Assembly (NCBI GenBank): GCA_030018495.1 | Contig: JASEFS010000021.1 | Span: forward strand, 1 to 60,727 | Length of the DNA: 60,727 bases | Direction of reading: 5' to 3' | Origin: Deltaproteobacteria bacterium | GTDB taxonomy: Bacteria > Desulfobacterota > Desulfobaccia > Desulfobaccales > 0-14-0-80-60-11 | Part shown: piece after piece, positions 42,901-52,908 of the stretch | How the letters are laid out: every line of letters starts with the position of its first letter | How positions within the stretch are numbered: the stretch's first letter is position 1 | Program-made: the position numbers and the translations under genes | Notes under the pieces: model-generated | Databases searched by the model: none | What the model was told of the DNA's origin: nothing | Seen by the model: the letters and a program-made list of their open reading frames with translations, nothing else

Positions 42901-43047
42901 TATCCCATCTACCGTTAGCGCAGGGAGGCGCTTACCGTGCTGCCTGCAATAATCAAAAGCAAACTTGAGCTTGTTCCGTTGGTAACCGAAACGGGGCCCG
43001 CCACGGCCTCAAATGCCATGTAACCAGTTAATATTTCTTATCATTTA

Positions 43048-43069
43048 GTCGATTACCCATGTAATCGAC
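43048..43069. promoter_or_regulatory. Operator-like perfect palindrome
   Basis: GTCGATTAC-CCAT-GTAATCGAC, 9-bp perfect arms with a 4-nt centre. It is inside the presumed leader, so it could be a repressor site or an RNA hairpin. Confidence 0.6.
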
Positions 43070-43324
43070 CGGTGTGAGGTTTGTTCCGAGTTTGATGAAC
43101 TCACTGCCTTTGCATTTCCCTCGCCGCAGTCTCACAAGTCGGTTTTCCTCCGTCATTTTTAAAAGGAAGCCATAACTGCACACCGGCCGGAAAAGCCGGC
43201 GCCACGAAATTTCATAAGTCGATCTTTTTTGCTTCGCGAACTCAAAAGCTGTTTTAAACCATCAGGCCGCAGCGGGTATCGCAATCCGGTGAGGAGTTTT
43301 TACCAAGGGAGGGAGGCTCATAAG

Positions 43325-44302
43325 ATGAGAGCATTGGTTACAGGAGGCGCCGGATTTATCGGCTCACACTTGGCCGAAGCTTTGTTGGAGCTGGGGTGGT
43401 CCGTGGAGGTAATCGATGATCTCTCCACCGGGGGCATAGAAAATATCGTTTCCTTAAAAGATCACCCCCGCTTTTCCTATGTTCTGGATAGCGTGAGGAA
43501 CCGGCGTTTGATGCTGGAGCTGGTGGACCGGGCCGATATGGTTTTCCATTTGGCTGCGGCCGTCGGGGTCAGGCTCATTGTGGAGCAGCCCGTATGGACC
43601 ATCGAGACCAACATCAAATGCACCGAAATCGTCCTGGAGCTGTGCTCCCGAAAACACAAGCCGGTCCTCATCGCGTCTACCTCCGAGGTTTATGGCAAGC
43701 TGAACCGGGCCAAATTCAGCGAAGACGACAATTTGGTGTTAGGGCCCACTTCCAAGGCCCGCTGGTGCTACGCCGCGTCCAAGATCATCGACGAGTTTCT
43801 GGCCAAGGCCTATTATGCTGAGAAAAAATTGCCCGCCGTGGTGGTGCGCCTCTTCAATACCATCGGCCCGCGTCAGTCCGGGGAGTACGGCATGGTGGTG
43901 CCCCGCTTCGTCCAGCAGGCTCTGGAGAATCAACCCATAACCATCTATGGGGATGGCTCCCAGCGCCGCTCCTTCACCTGGGTGGGTGATGTGGTCCAGG
44001 CCATGATCACTCTGATCCAGCAGCCCGGTGCCTACGGCGAGGTCTTTAACATCGGCCATACCAAGGAAATCTCCATTTATAACCTGGCATCACTGGTGAA
44101 AGATTTGACCCTGAGTCAATCCGAAGTGATTTTTGTGCCTTATGAGGAGGCTTACCAGCCCGGCTTTGAGGATATGGGCCGGAGGCTTCCGGACATCTCC
44201 AAGGTCCAGAAGCTGATCGGTTACCGGCCCAACCTTGACCTGCCAGAAATGCTGCATCGGATCATCGAATATCAGCGCACCAGGATCAAGGCCGCCGCAT
44301 GA
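43325..44302 (+). CDS. NAD-dependent sugar epimerase/dehydratase (SDR)
   Basis: A 325-residue extended SDR. NAD-binding VTGGAGFIGSHL at the N-terminus and the catalytic YAASK (Tyr-Lys) with TSEVYG upstream. It acts on a nucleotide sugar, as UDP-sugar epimerase or dehydratase; the exact substrate is not clear. Start ATG 43325 with GGGAGG. First gene of the cluster; its stop overlaps the next start by 4 nt. Confidence 0.88.
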   Translation: MRALVTGGAGFIGSHLAEALLELGWSVEVIDDLSTGGIENIVSLKDHPRFSYVLDSVRNRRLMLELVDRADMVFHLAAAVGVRLIVEQPVWTIETNIKCTEIVLELCSRKHKPVLIASTSEVYGKLNRAKFSEDDNLVLGPTSKARWCYAASKIIDEFLAKAYYAEKKLPAVVVRLFNTIGPRQSGEYGMVVPRFVQQALENQPITIYGDGSQRRSFTWVGDVVQAMITLIQQPGAYGEVFNIGHTKEISIYNLASLVKDLTLSQSEVIFVPYEEAYQPGFEDMGRRLPDISKVQKLIGYRPNLDLPEMLHRIIEYQRTRIKAAA

Positions 44303-45426
44303 CCCGGAAAATCCTATTGGTCACCGGTATTTTCCCGCCTGACATCGGCGGTCCGGCCACCTATGTGCCCCGGATTGCGGAAGCCCTGACTCAAAGAGGG
44401 CATCAAATTACCGTGATCACCTTAAGCGAACGCCTGGAGCATGACGATTCCTCCTTTCCCTTCAAGGTCATCAGGCTGCCCCGGCGCCTGGCCAAGCCTC
44501 TGCGCCGGTTCAAAGCCATCCGGACCATCCTGGCCGCGGGCCGAAGCGCCGATGTTATCTTTGTTAACGGCTTGCCTCTGGAAGCGGTGCTGGCCAACAT
44601 GGGTTTGCGAAGACCTTTGGTCATGAAGGTGGTGGGTGACCTGGCTTGGGAGCGGGCAAATCAGAGGGGGTGGATTACAGAGAACTTTGAAGATTTCCAA
44701 CGGCAGCGCTACGGTCTCATAATAGAGGGCCTGAAAGCGCTGCGCTCCTGGTGGACCCGGCAAGCCGACCGGGTTATCGTCCCCAGCCATTATTTGGGCC
44801 GCTGGGTGGCCGCCTGGGGGGTGCCGGAGGAGAAAATCGCGGTCATCTATAACGCCGTGGAGCCTATCAACGGCATTAAGCCTGTCCCTGTTTCCTTGAC
44901 TACACCTTTAAAGGCGGTCACCGTGGGCCGCCTCATATCTTTGAAGAGAATCGACCAAGTCATCGAAGTCTTGGCGCGGATGGCGGACCTGGGACTCATC
45001 ATTATCGGCGATGGCCCGGAAAGGCACAAACTGGAAAGCCTGGGCCAGAGATTGGCAGTAAATGATCGCCTCGTTTTCGCCGGACAGAGAACCAGGCAGG
45101 AGACCTTTTCCCTGATGGCGGCCGCCGACCTCTTTATCCTGAACTCTGCTTATGAGGGCCTGCCCCATGTGGTCCTGGAGGCTTTGAACCTGGGCCTGCC
45201 GGTGGTGGCCACCGCGGTGGGAGGCACCCCGGAAGTTGTTCATCACAGGAAAAACGGCTTGTTGATCAGGCCCGGAGACGCCGAGGGGTTGCGAAAAGCC
45301 GTGCAAGACATTTCACAGGTCCCAGAGCGGCAATCTCTCTCCCGAGGCATCAAGCGGTCGCTTAAGCCTTTTGCCTTTCAGCAGATGCTGGACCGCACCG
45401 AATGCTTGTTGTCCAACCCGTACTGA
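44299..45426 (+). CDS. Family-4 glycosyltransferase
   Basis: A 375-residue GT-B fold enzyme: GIFPPDIGGPATYVPRIAEAL at the acceptor domain and the C-terminal SAYEGLPHVVLEALNLGLPVVA with the E-x7-E donor motif. Adds a sugar to a lipid-linked glycan on the cytoplasmic face. ATGA overlap with the SDR gene shows translational coupling. Confidence 0.9.
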   Translation: MTRKILLVTGIFPPDIGGPATYVPRIAEALTQRGHQITVITLSERLEHDDSSFPFKVIRLPRRLAKPLRRFKAIRTILAAGRSADVIFVNGLPLEAVLANMGLRRPLVMKVVGDLAWERANQRGWITENFEDFQRQRYGLIIEGLKALRSWWTRQADRVIVPSHYLGRWVAAWGVPEEKIAVIYNAVEPINGIKPVPVSLTTPLKAVTVGRLISLKRIDQVIEVLARMADLGLIIIGDGPERHKLESLGQRLAVNDRLVFAGQRTRQETFSLMAAADLFILNSAYEGLPHVVLEALNLGLPVVATAVGGTPEVVHHRKNGLLIRPGDAEGLRKAVQDISQVPERQSLSRGIKRSLKPFAFQQMLDRTECLLSNPY

Positions 45427-45451
45427 TGAGCTCCCGATCTTTTCTTAAGAA

Positions 45452-46855
45452 ATGAGCTTGCAGAGCAACGTACAAGCCAACTTCCTTATTAGAGCGGCGG
45501 CCAGTTTAAAGCATCCGCTGGTCAGCGATATCAGTTGCTTAACGGCAGCTCAATATGTTGCGGCGGGCTTGGGCCTTCTTGCCACTGCTCTGGCAGCCAG
45601 GGCGTTGGGTCCGGCGGATTTCGGCAAATTCGCCCTGATTACCGCGTATCCGATTTTGCTCTGGTCTGCAATGAGCGTTAAATCCGTGTCGATAACTACG
45701 AGATACTTGTCCGGTTTTAAGGCCCAGGGGCGCGAGAGCCAGTTGAGGGGCATGTGCAAGCTGGGATACAGCCTGGATCTGATGCTTGCCTGCCTGGTCC
45801 TGGTCGTTGTCAGCCTGACCGGCTGGTGGGTGGCCCAATCCTTTTATAACTTGCCGCGGTCGGCGTGGCTGATGAGCCTTTTTGCCGCGTCCTTCCCTCC
45901 GGCTTCTCTCAGGGGGACCAGCCAGGCAGTTCTGTCCGTCTACTCCCGCTTCCGCTTGCTGGCAGGTTTCCAGTTGCTTGACCCGGGCCTTACCCTGTTC
46001 CTGGTTGCGGTCTTTCTTTTGTCCGGCTTTGGAGTAGCCGGGGTGATTGTTGCCCATGCCCTGGGACAGGCGGCAGCGGGACTTGCCCTGATGCTGGCCG
46101 CGACCAGGGTCCTTCATCAGCATGGCCTGGGCTTCTGGTGGCAGGGTTCTGTTTCAAGCCTCGGTTGTTTGCGGCGGGAAATCAGCGCCTTTTTCGGTTG
46201 GAATTTCCTGGCCGTCACCTTAAACGGCTTGCTCAACCAGGCGCCGATAATGGCGTTGGGAAGCCTGCGAGGGCCGATCGAAGCCGGCCACTATCGCCTT
46301 GCTTTCAGCTTGATGACCGTGGGCTCCTACCTTGAGGCCTCCATGGGCCGGGTGACCTACCCGCTCCTTTCCGCCCGTTGGGCCGCGGGTGAGCGGGAAA
46401 GTATCAAAAACTCCTTATGGCGCTGGACTCTCAGGGGCGGTTTGCCGATAAGCCTTCTCCTTTTACTCTCTATACCTGTTTTACCATCTCTTATCCCCAT
46501 TGTTTTCGGTCAGGTGTATTCGCCAGTGATCGAAGCAATCCAAATAATGATGGTGGCCGCCGCAGTCAGCGTCCTCTTCTTCTGGGTGACAAATTTCTAC
46601 TATGCCTCCGGACGGATCGGCTTGTGGACCAAGGCTGTTCTTATCAATACCGTCCTGGTTCTCGCGCTGGGCTGGTTCAGCATTCAGCATTGGGGCTTTC
46701 TGGGCATGGCCGCGGTATTCACCCTCGGCAAATCGGCGTTCACCTTATTGCTGGCCGGGAATACCTTGATTTTCCCCGGGCATCAAGATGGTGCAAGTGA
46801 TGACATCTGTAACACCGTTGAAAAGAGCCGAAGGGGCCATGATCGACTGTTCTAG
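45452..46855 (+). CDS. Wzx-type polysaccharide flippase
   Basis: A 467-residue protein with about twelve to fourteen hydrophobic helices, opening AAQYVAAGLGLLATALAARALGP as in MOP-superfamily flippases. It would flip lipid-linked repeat units across the inner membrane in the Wzx/Wzy pathway. Confidence 0.88.
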   Translation: MSLQSNVQANFLIRAAASLKHPLVSDISCLTAAQYVAAGLGLLATALAARALGPADFGKFALITAYPILLWSAMSVKSVSITTRYLSGFKAQGRESQLRGMCKLGYSLDLMLACLVLVVVSLTGWWVAQSFYNLPRSAWLMSLFAASFPPASLRGTSQAVLSVYSRFRLLAGFQLLDPGLTLFLVAVFLLSGFGVAGVIVAHALGQAAAGLALMLAATRVLHQHGLGFWWQGSVSSLGCLRREISAFFGWNFLAVTLNGLLNQAPIMALGSLRGPIEAGHYRLAFSLMTVGSYLEASMGRVTYPLLSARWAAGERESIKNSLWRWTLRGGLPISLLLLLSIPVLPSLIPIVFGQVYSPVIEAIQIMMVAAAVSVLFFWVTNFYYASGRIGLWTKAVLINTVLVLALGWFSIQHWGFLGMAAVFTLGKSAFTLLLAGNTLIFPGHQDGASDDICNTVEKSRRGHDRLF

Positions 46856-46872
46856 AAGAAAGCAATTAAATT

Positions 46873-48039
46873 ATGCGAGTTTGCTTCCTGGGCGGCACCC
46901 GCTACAGTCAGCCTCTTGAGGCTACCGCGGAGAAAAAATTCCGGGCCTTGGCCTCCCTAGGGGAGATGCAGGTGGTGGGGTTTGCCTCGGACCACAGGCC
47001 CCGGGCCTTCACTGAGCAGGCCCGGTTTTATCTACTACCCCGGCTGCCGTCGCCGGCCTGGCGCTATGCTTTATTTTTTGCCGCGGCTCCCCTTCTGGCC
47101 CTCTGGTGCATTCTGCGGCATGGAGCCCGGATTTTGGTGGCCCAAAGCCCCCATGAAGGCGCAGCCGCGGCCCTGGCCAAAATCCTGGCCGGCATCCTGG
47201 GCCGCAAGGCGGCCCTCATCGTGGAAAGCCACGGCGACTTTGAGGCGTCGCTATTCATGCAGCGCCGGGTCTCCCTGGCCTCCGTTTATCGCTTGCTCAT
47301 GCGGTGCACCGCCCGGTTTGCTTTGGCCCAAGCCGACGCTTTGCGGGCCGTCTCCAACTCCACCCGGCGACAATTGGAGCAGTGGGCCCCGCGGCAGCCG
47401 ATCGAGCAGTTTCCGACCTGGACAGACATCGAAGCATTTCGGCAAGCAGGTTCCCGGAAAGCATCTTCCGGAGCCGGCGGAACGATCTTGTATGCCGGAG
47501 CGTTGATCCCCCGCAAAGGGGTGCATTTCCTCATAGAGGCCTTTGCCAAGCTGCAGCGGGAATTTCCCGATGCCAGGCTTTGTATCGTCGGGAACGCGGA
47601 AAATCAGGAGTATGCCGCCGGCCTCAAGGACCAGGCCTTGAGGCTGGGTTTGGACGGCAGGGTGACTTTTTTGGACAGCCTGCCCCAGAGGCAGTTGGCC
47701 GCGCTGATGGCCCAAGCCGAGGTGTTTGTCCTGCCCTCCGAATCAGAGGGCCTGGGACGGGTAATTTTCGAGGCCATGGCCGCTGGCACCCCCGCCATCG
47801 GCAGTCGGGTGGGAGGCATCCCCGAAATGATCCAAGACGGGGTCACCGGCTTTTTGGTGCCCCCCGGGGATGCCGGCGCCCTGGCTCAACGGCTCCGCTG
47901 GATTTTTCAGCATCCCAAACAAACCCGCAAAATGGGGAAACAGGCCCGGGCCTTCGCCCAGGAATTTTTCTCGCCGCAAAAATATGTGCGGCATTATGCC
48001 AGGCTCTTTCACCTGGCCTCTCAAGCCCTGGACCGGTAG
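46873..48039 (+). CDS. Family-4 glycosyltransferase
   Basis: A 388-residue GT-B enzyme. Donor-site motif in PSESEGLGRVIFEAMAAGTPAIG and GVTGFLVPPGDAGAL. Probably cotranscribed, 17 bp after wzx. Substrate not predictable. Confidence 0.9.
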   Translation: MRVCFLGGTRYSQPLEATAEKKFRALASLGEMQVVGFASDHRPRAFTEQARFYLLPRLPSPAWRYALFFAAAPLLALWCILRHGARILVAQSPHEGAAAALAKILAGILGRKAALIVESHGDFEASLFMQRRVSLASVYRLLMRCTARFALAQADALRAVSNSTRRQLEQWAPRQPIEQFPTWTDIEAFRQAGSRKASSGAGGTILYAGALIPRKGVHFLIEAFAKLQREFPDARLCIVGNAENQEYAAGLKDQALRLGLDGRVTFLDSLPQRQLAALMAQAEVFVLPSESEGLGRVIFEAMAAGTPAIGSRVGGIPEMIQDGVTGFLVPPGDAGALAQRLRWIFQHPKQTRKMGKQARAFAQEFFSPQKYVRHYARLFHLASQALDR

Positions 48040-48041
48040 TC

Positions 48042-49106
48042 ATGCGCCTTCTCTGGTTTAACCTGGCCACCGACCTGGATGACCCCATTCTTGGCTTCAC
48101 CAGCGCCTGGATCCGGGCTGTGGCCCGGCGGGTGGAAGCCGTGCACGTCATCACCATGCGGGCCGGGCGGCTGGAATTTCCTGAAAACGTGCGGGTCTAT
48201 TCAGTGGGGAAGGAAAAAGGCTACAGCGAGAGCCGGCGGGTGCTGGAGTTCTATCGCCATCTGCGCGGCATCATCAAATATCAAGGCATTGAAGCCTGTT
48301 TTTCTCACATGATTCCCATTTTCAGCATCATGGCCGCGCCTCTCCTCAAGGTGCGGGGCATTCCTCTGGCCACCTGGTATGCGCACCCCAGCCTGACACC
48401 GACCTTGAGGCTGGCCCATCACCTTTCGGACCGGATGGTGGCCAGCTTAGCCGCAGCCTACCCCTATCGCCCGGATAAACTGGCAGTGATCGGCCAAGGG
48501 ATTGACACCGACCGGTTCAGCCCCAACGGCGTCAAACCCGCAAAGCCGCCGATAATCCTCTGCGTGGGCCGCCTGTCGCGGGTGAAGGACCACCCTACCC
48601 TGCTGCGGGCCGCGGCCCTCTTGCGGGAGCGCTGGGGCCGGCCCTTCCGGGTGGTCATTGTCGGCGGACCAGCCCGGCCCCAGGATGAGGAGTATGTCAA
48701 ATCATTACATAAACTGAGGCGGGAGCTGAACCTGCTGGATTTAGTGAAATTTCATCCTGCTGTTCCGGCCGTGCACCTGCCGTTTTGGTACCGGCGGGCC
48801 GCGGTGCATGTGAACCTGACCCCCTGCGGTTTCGGCGACAAGGTGGCCCTGGAGGCCATGAGCTGCGGCGTTCCCTGTGTACTGGCTAATGAGGGTTTCA
48901 GAAGGACCCTGGGGGAGTATGGGGATTTGCTGCTGTTTGCCTATCAAGACCCGGAAGATTTGACGCAAAAACTCCAATTTTTTCTTACGGCATCAAAGAG
49001 CGAAAGACAAAGGCTCGGCTTGTATCTGCGCCGACAGGTTGTTGAACAGCATAGTTTGGCCGATTTGGCGGAAAAGTTGATCGCCGTTTTGCGTGAGGTT
49101 CAGTAA
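48042..49106 (+). CDS. Glycosyltransferase (GT-B, family 4-like)
   Basis: A 354-residue enzyme starting MRLLWFNLATDLDDPIL, with PIILCVGRLSRVKDHPTLLRA in the donor domain and NLTPCGFGDKVALEAMSCG for the E-x7-E region. Starts 2 bp after the preceding stop. A frame open for 738 nt further upstream is just the shadow of the previous gene. Confidence 0.88.
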   Translation: MRLLWFNLATDLDDPILGFTSAWIRAVARRVEAVHVITMRAGRLEFPENVRVYSVGKEKGYSESRRVLEFYRHLRGIIKYQGIEACFSHMIPIFSIMAAPLLKVRGIPLATWYAHPSLTPTLRLAHHLSDRMVASLAAAYPYRPDKLAVIGQGIDTDRFSPNGVKPAKPPIILCVGRLSRVKDHPTLLRAAALLRERWGRPFRVVIVGGPARPQDEEYVKSLHKLRRELNLLDLVKFHPAVPAVHLPFWYRRAAVHVNLTPCGFGDKVALEAMSCGVPCVLANEGFRRTLGEYGDLLLFAYQDPEDLTQKLQFFLTASKSERQRLGLYLRRQVVEQHSLADLAEKLIAVLREVQ

Positions 49107-49134
49107 TAGAATAGGTTGCGGCGGAGAATAGCTT

Positions 49135-50508
49135 TTGGATTATTGGTTATTTCCATTAGAGGTTGATTTGCTAATTATACTTCTAATCACCTTGCTTTCA
49201 ATCATCACCCCGAATTGGTTCTTATTAATAATAGCCATACCGTTTGTCATAATTTTATCTTATGAAAACATTTTGCCTTTTGCTTTATCAATAAACGGCG
49301 CTGATATTTATTTTTATGATATTATGTTGATAGTAATTTTTTATAAAATAATTATGGAAAAATTATCAAAGAATCAGGAAGTCATTATATATGAATTGTA
49401 TAAAGCTATTTTATATTTTATTTCATCTTTATTAGTTGCCATAATGATTGCATATTATAACTTTGGAGAAAAATTGTTCATCCCGGAAATAATATCTTAT
49501 TTAAGATTATTATCGCAAATTTTAGTTTTGTTTTTAACCACGGAATCTTTGAAAACAGCCGAAGATATTTCTATCGGCAGTAAGAGCATAGATTGTATCG
49601 GCTATATAATTGCGGGTTTGATTTATCTTAATATAGGTCTTTTTAGGATGGGGATTACCATCGGCGAGGTTCAGAATTCCGCTCAGATAGTACGTTATTT
49701 CGGTTTAATCGGCGATTCAACAGGTTTTCTTTTGCTTTTCTTTATTATCAGGCAAATATTATTTAAAAATATTATTGGCATTGTTTATTTTGTCGGAGCT
49801 TTGTTCGCTACCGGGACACGCGGCTGCGTTGTTGCATTGTTAATCAGTTTGCTGCTAATTGCCATGTATAATTATGAAACTATTCTAAATAAAAGAACAT
49901 TATTAATTTCTATTTTCACCCTTCTCCTATCGATGTTTATTTTTTATTTTACGGATTTGGGGGGTATGCGAACCAGATTTATCGAGACTGCGCTGTGGGA
50001 TAGCGGGTCAAAGCAACGGCTGCTGACCATGAAACTGGGCGTGCAAATTTTTGCAGATAATCCTGTAGTTGGCGTAGGTTACACCGGCTTCCGTTTCATT
50101 GCCGAAAAATATGAAGCTGAAGGAAAGTTCCGGATGGGAAAAGGGGACTTTACCAAAAATTACACCGCCACCGTTAGTAATCAGTTCCTGCAAGTGGCCG
50201 CGGACGGAGGACTTCTGGCGCTGTTTAGCTTTCTATGGTTGATGAGAATTGCGCTGCTTACCCTTAAATCTGCCAAAGACCATGCCTGTGCCGATCAAAA
50301 AGAATTTTTTGAAGCCGGCTATCTCTGGCTTCTGACTCTGCTCATCGGCGCCCAAACCGCCTGCTGGATGTTGCCGAGTTCATTGATAAGCTACTTGTTA
50401 TGGGTCATCTTGGGCTCCGCCTTGGCCTCCATAAAGTCGGCAATACCGGCGCCGAGCCGAGGTCTCAGGCAGTTTCCCAGGATTATTTATCAGATGAAAT
50501 CAACCTGA
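49135..50508 (+). CDS. O-antigen polymerase/ligase-like membrane protein (Wzy)
   Basis: A 457-residue polytopic membrane protein with about ten to twelve helices and a large periplasmic loop near residues 285-350, the usual layout of O-antigen polymerases. Start TTG 49135 with GGAGAA. The first about 850 bp are strongly AT-rich, with codons such as ATA, TTA and AAT; from roughly 49990 on the gene returns to GC-rich codons. Such a change inside one ORF suggests a recombinant. Confidence 0.82.
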   Translation: MDYWLFPLEVDLLIILLITLLSIITPNWFLLIIAIPFVIILSYENILPFALSINGADIYFYDIMLIVIFYKIIMEKLSKNQEVIIYELYKAILYFISSLLVAIMIAYYNFGEKLFIPEIISYLRLLSQILVLFLTTESLKTAEDISIGSKSIDCIGYIIAGLIYLNIGLFRMGITIGEVQNSAQIVRYFGLIGDSTGFLLLFFIIRQILFKNIIGIVYFVGALFATGTRGCVVALLISLLLIAMYNYETILNKRTLLISIFTLLLSMFIFYFTDLGGMRTRFIETALWDSGSKQRLLTMKLGVQIFADNPVVGVGYTGFRFIAEKYEAEGKFRMGKGDFTKNYTATVSNQFLQVAADGGLLALFSFLWLMRIALLTLKSAKDHACADQKEFFEAGYLWLLTLLIGAQTACWMLPSSLISYLLWVILGSALASIKSAIPAPSRGLRQFPRIIYQMKST

Positions 50509-50524
50509 TCAGGAAACAACGTCA

Positions 50525-51661
50525 TTGAGGCAACCTTTGGCAAAAAGTGGGCCGCTCAAAGTTTTACACCTCATCAACACCCTCTCAGCCGGGGGTGCGG
50601 AGTTGCATCTCCTGACCCTGTGCCGGCACCAAAAGCGCCTGGGGCTTGAGGTTACCGTTGCCTGTCTGCGGGAGCAGGTCCGGGACAGCCGTTCCCTGCG
50701 GCCCGATTTTGAGCAGGCCGGCATCCGGGTGATCGACCTGCGGGCCCGCAGCCGATACAACTGGCAGTTTCTGGCCCGCACCCCCCTGCTCCTGCGCCGG
50801 GAAAGGTTCGACCTCCTCCATACTCACCTGCCCCGGGCGGACCTGGCAGGGCTGGCGGCAAAATTAATTGCCCCTGAAATCACTTGGGTCTGTTCGGTGC
50901 ACGGCATGTACAAGTCCTGGTCAGGAAACCGAATCCTGTTCCTGTTCAGCCGCGTCTGGGGCCGTGCTGATGCCATGATTGCCGTTTCCCATGCGGTCAA
51001 GGACTGGCTTGAGCAAGAGCGGTGCCTCCCCCCGGAAAAGGTCGCGGTGATCCGTTACGGCATTGAGCCAGCCCATTTTTCCCCAGCAAAAGCAAGACAA
51101 AGAAAGCGAAACGGCAGCGCCGTCATCGGCAGCCTCGGACGGCTTGAATACCGCAAGGGACATCATATCCTGATTGAAGCCATGCCGTTGATACTCCGGC
51201 AAGAGCCCAGGGCCCGTCTCCTGATTGCCGGCCATGATCCTGAAGGCTACGGCCGGACCCTTAAAGACGTTATCAGACAACTGGGCCTCCGGGAGCAGGT
51301 GGCCCTGGCGGGCTTCCAACGCGATGTGCCGGGCTTCCTTAAATCGATAGATGTCTTTGCCTTTGCTTCCCTTTCGGAAGGCTTCGGCCAAGTGCTCATT
51401 GAGGCCATGGCCGCGGGCAGGCCGGTGGTGGCCACCCGCATCCCCCCGCTCACGGAGATCGTCCGGGACGGCGAAACCGGTCTGCTGGCCGACATGAATG
51501 ACCCCCATGCCTTTGCCCAGGGCATTATCAGACTGTTGCGGAACCCGGAAAAGGCCGAGCAATTGGGCAAGGCAGGAATGCGAAGAGTGCAGCGATTTTT
51601 CTCAGCCGAGCGGATGAGCCGGGAGACCTTCCGGCTTTATAAGCGCGTTTTGGATCAGTAG
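50525..51661 (+). CDS. Family-4 glycosyltransferase
   Basis: A 378-residue GT-B enzyme: LINTLSAGGAELHLLTL at the N-terminus and SLSEGFGQVLIEAMAAGRPVVA in the donor domain. Start TTG 50525, 16 bp after wzy. Confidence 0.9.
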   Translation: MRQPLAKSGPLKVLHLINTLSAGGAELHLLTLCRHQKRLGLEVTVACLREQVRDSRSLRPDFEQAGIRVIDLRARSRYNWQFLARTPLLLRRERFDLLHTHLPRADLAGLAAKLIAPEITWVCSVHGMYKSWSGNRILFLFSRVWGRADAMIAVSHAVKDWLEQERCLPPEKVAVIRYGIEPAHFSPAKARQRKRNGSAVIGSLGRLEYRKGHHILIEAMPLILRQEPRARLLIAGHDPEGYGRTLKDVIRQLGLREQVALAGFQRDVPGFLKSIDVFAFASLSEGFGQVLIEAMAAGRPVVATRIPPLTEIVRDGETGLLADMNDPHAFAQGIIRLLRNPEKAEQLGKAGMRRVQRFFSAERMSRETFRLYKRVLDQ

Positions 51662-51699
51662 CGAAAATCCAGTCTCCCGCCGAATTCCCTGATTTAAAG

Positions 51700-52908
51700 A
51701 TGAATCCGTTTCCCCAGCCGATCCGGGTGATGCGCATTATTACCAGGCTCATCATCGGAGGTCCCACCATCCAGGCGGTGAATCTCAATGCGGCCCTCAA
51801 TGGCGGCGCCTATCAGTCTCTCCTGGTAACAGGAAAGGGAGGGAAGGATGAGAGCGACCAGCGGAGTCTGGCCCTCCAGCGAGGCATTTCGGTATCATTG
51901 ATTCCGGAGTTGGGTCGCGACATCTCTCCAAAATGTGATCTGGCCGCGCTTTGGAAGCTCTATCGCCTCATGCGCCTTAAACGGCCGCATATCGTTCATA
52001 CCCATACCGCCAAGGCCGGCTTTTTGGGGCGACTGGCGGCCCGGCTGGCCCGGGTGCCGGTGGTCTGCCACACTTTTCATGGCCATTGCCTTAACGGTTA
52101 TTTCAACGCCGCCGCCAATCGCGTCTTGCGGGTTCTGGAGCGATGCGCAGCCCGTTTGACTGACAGGCTGATTACTCTCAGTCCCGCTTTGAAAAGAGAG
52201 CTGGTCGCCCTGGGGGTGGCGGAGCCGGAGCATGTCGCGGTGATTCCGCTAGGCTTGGATTTGCAGGCCTTTGCCTGTCAGGAGCGCCTTAGAGGCGTTT
52301 TCCGGCGTGAGTTAGGCCTGAAGGACGATGCCCGGCTAATCGGGATGGTGGGTCGCCTGGTAAAGATCAAGAATGTGCCGCTGCTGCTGCAGGCTGCAGC
52401 AAGACTGAAAGACAGGCTGCCGAACCTGCACGTGGCAATAATCGGTGATGGCGAGGAACGCCCGAATCTGGAAAAGCAGTGCCGGCAACTCAACCTCGAG
52501 GAACTGGTGCACTTCACCGGCTGGCGCCACGACCTCCCTCAGATTTATGCTGATCTTGACGCGGCGTTGATAACTTCGGACAACGAAGGAACCCCCGTAT
52601 CCCTGATTGAGGCCATGGCTTCGGGTTGCCCGGTGGTCTCCACCCGGGTGGGAGGCGTGCCGGATCTGCTGGAGGAGGGCCGCCTCGGTCTCCTGGTTCC
52701 GCCTCGGGATGCAGAAACCCTGGCCAGGGCCATTCTGTACTTACTGCAAAACAAGAAGGAAACCCTTGCCAGGGCCGCATCCGCCCGCAGCCGGGTCATC
52801 CAGAAGTGCACCACAGAGCGATTGGTGTCTGACATTGAGTCTCTTTATCGGCAATTGCTTTCAGCCAAGTTAACCCGAACCGACAGCAAGAGGATGACGT
52901 GGTCCTGA
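51700..52908 (+). CDS. Family-4 glycosyltransferase
   Basis: A 402-residue GT-B enzyme: RIITRLIIGGPTIQAVNL, IVHTHTAKAGFLGRLAARL, and TSDNEGTPVSLIEAMASGCPVV. This sequence type is often seen as the first sugar-adding transferase after the WecA-like enzyme; here it lies directly before the WecA hybrid, whose GTG start overlaps its 3' end. Confidence 0.9.
   Translation: MNPFPQPIRVMRIITRLIIGGPTIQAVNLNAALNGGAYQSLLVTGKGGKDESDQRSLALQRGISVSLIPELGRDISPKCDLAALWKLYRLMRLKRPHIVHTHTAKAGFLGRLAARLARVPVVCHTFHGHCLNGYFNAAANRVLRVLERCAARLTDRLITLSPALKRELVALGVAEPEHVAVIPLGLDLQAFACQERLRGVFRRELGLKDDARLIGMVGRLVKIKNVPLLLQAAARLKDRLPNLHVAIIGDGEERPNLEKQCRQLNLEELVHFTGWRHDLPQIYADLDAALITSDNEGTPVSLIEAMASGCPVVSTRVGGVPDLLEEGRLGLLVPPRDAETLARAILYLLQNKKETLARAASARSRVIQKCTTERLVSDIESLYRQLLSAKLTRTDSKRMTWS

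Larger units (their letters stand above)
42691..43324. promoter_or_regulatory. Long leader region of the polysaccharide cluster
   Basis: About 630 bp with no protein-like frame. It contains a promoter (42871-42900), a hairpin-like GCGC..GCGC segment near 42916-42935, and a 22-bp palindrome (43048-43069). I found no clear ops/JUMPstart element. Confidence 0.5.

Noticed and set aside
42897-42950. ops/JUMPstart element for the polysaccharide cluster
   Set aside because: GGCGGTAG-type core is absent from the leader.
47304-48041. Upstream extension of the glycosyltransferase at 48042
   Set aside because: It overlaps the previous gene out of frame and lacks glycosyltransferase motifs; ATG 48042 fits the family N-terminus.
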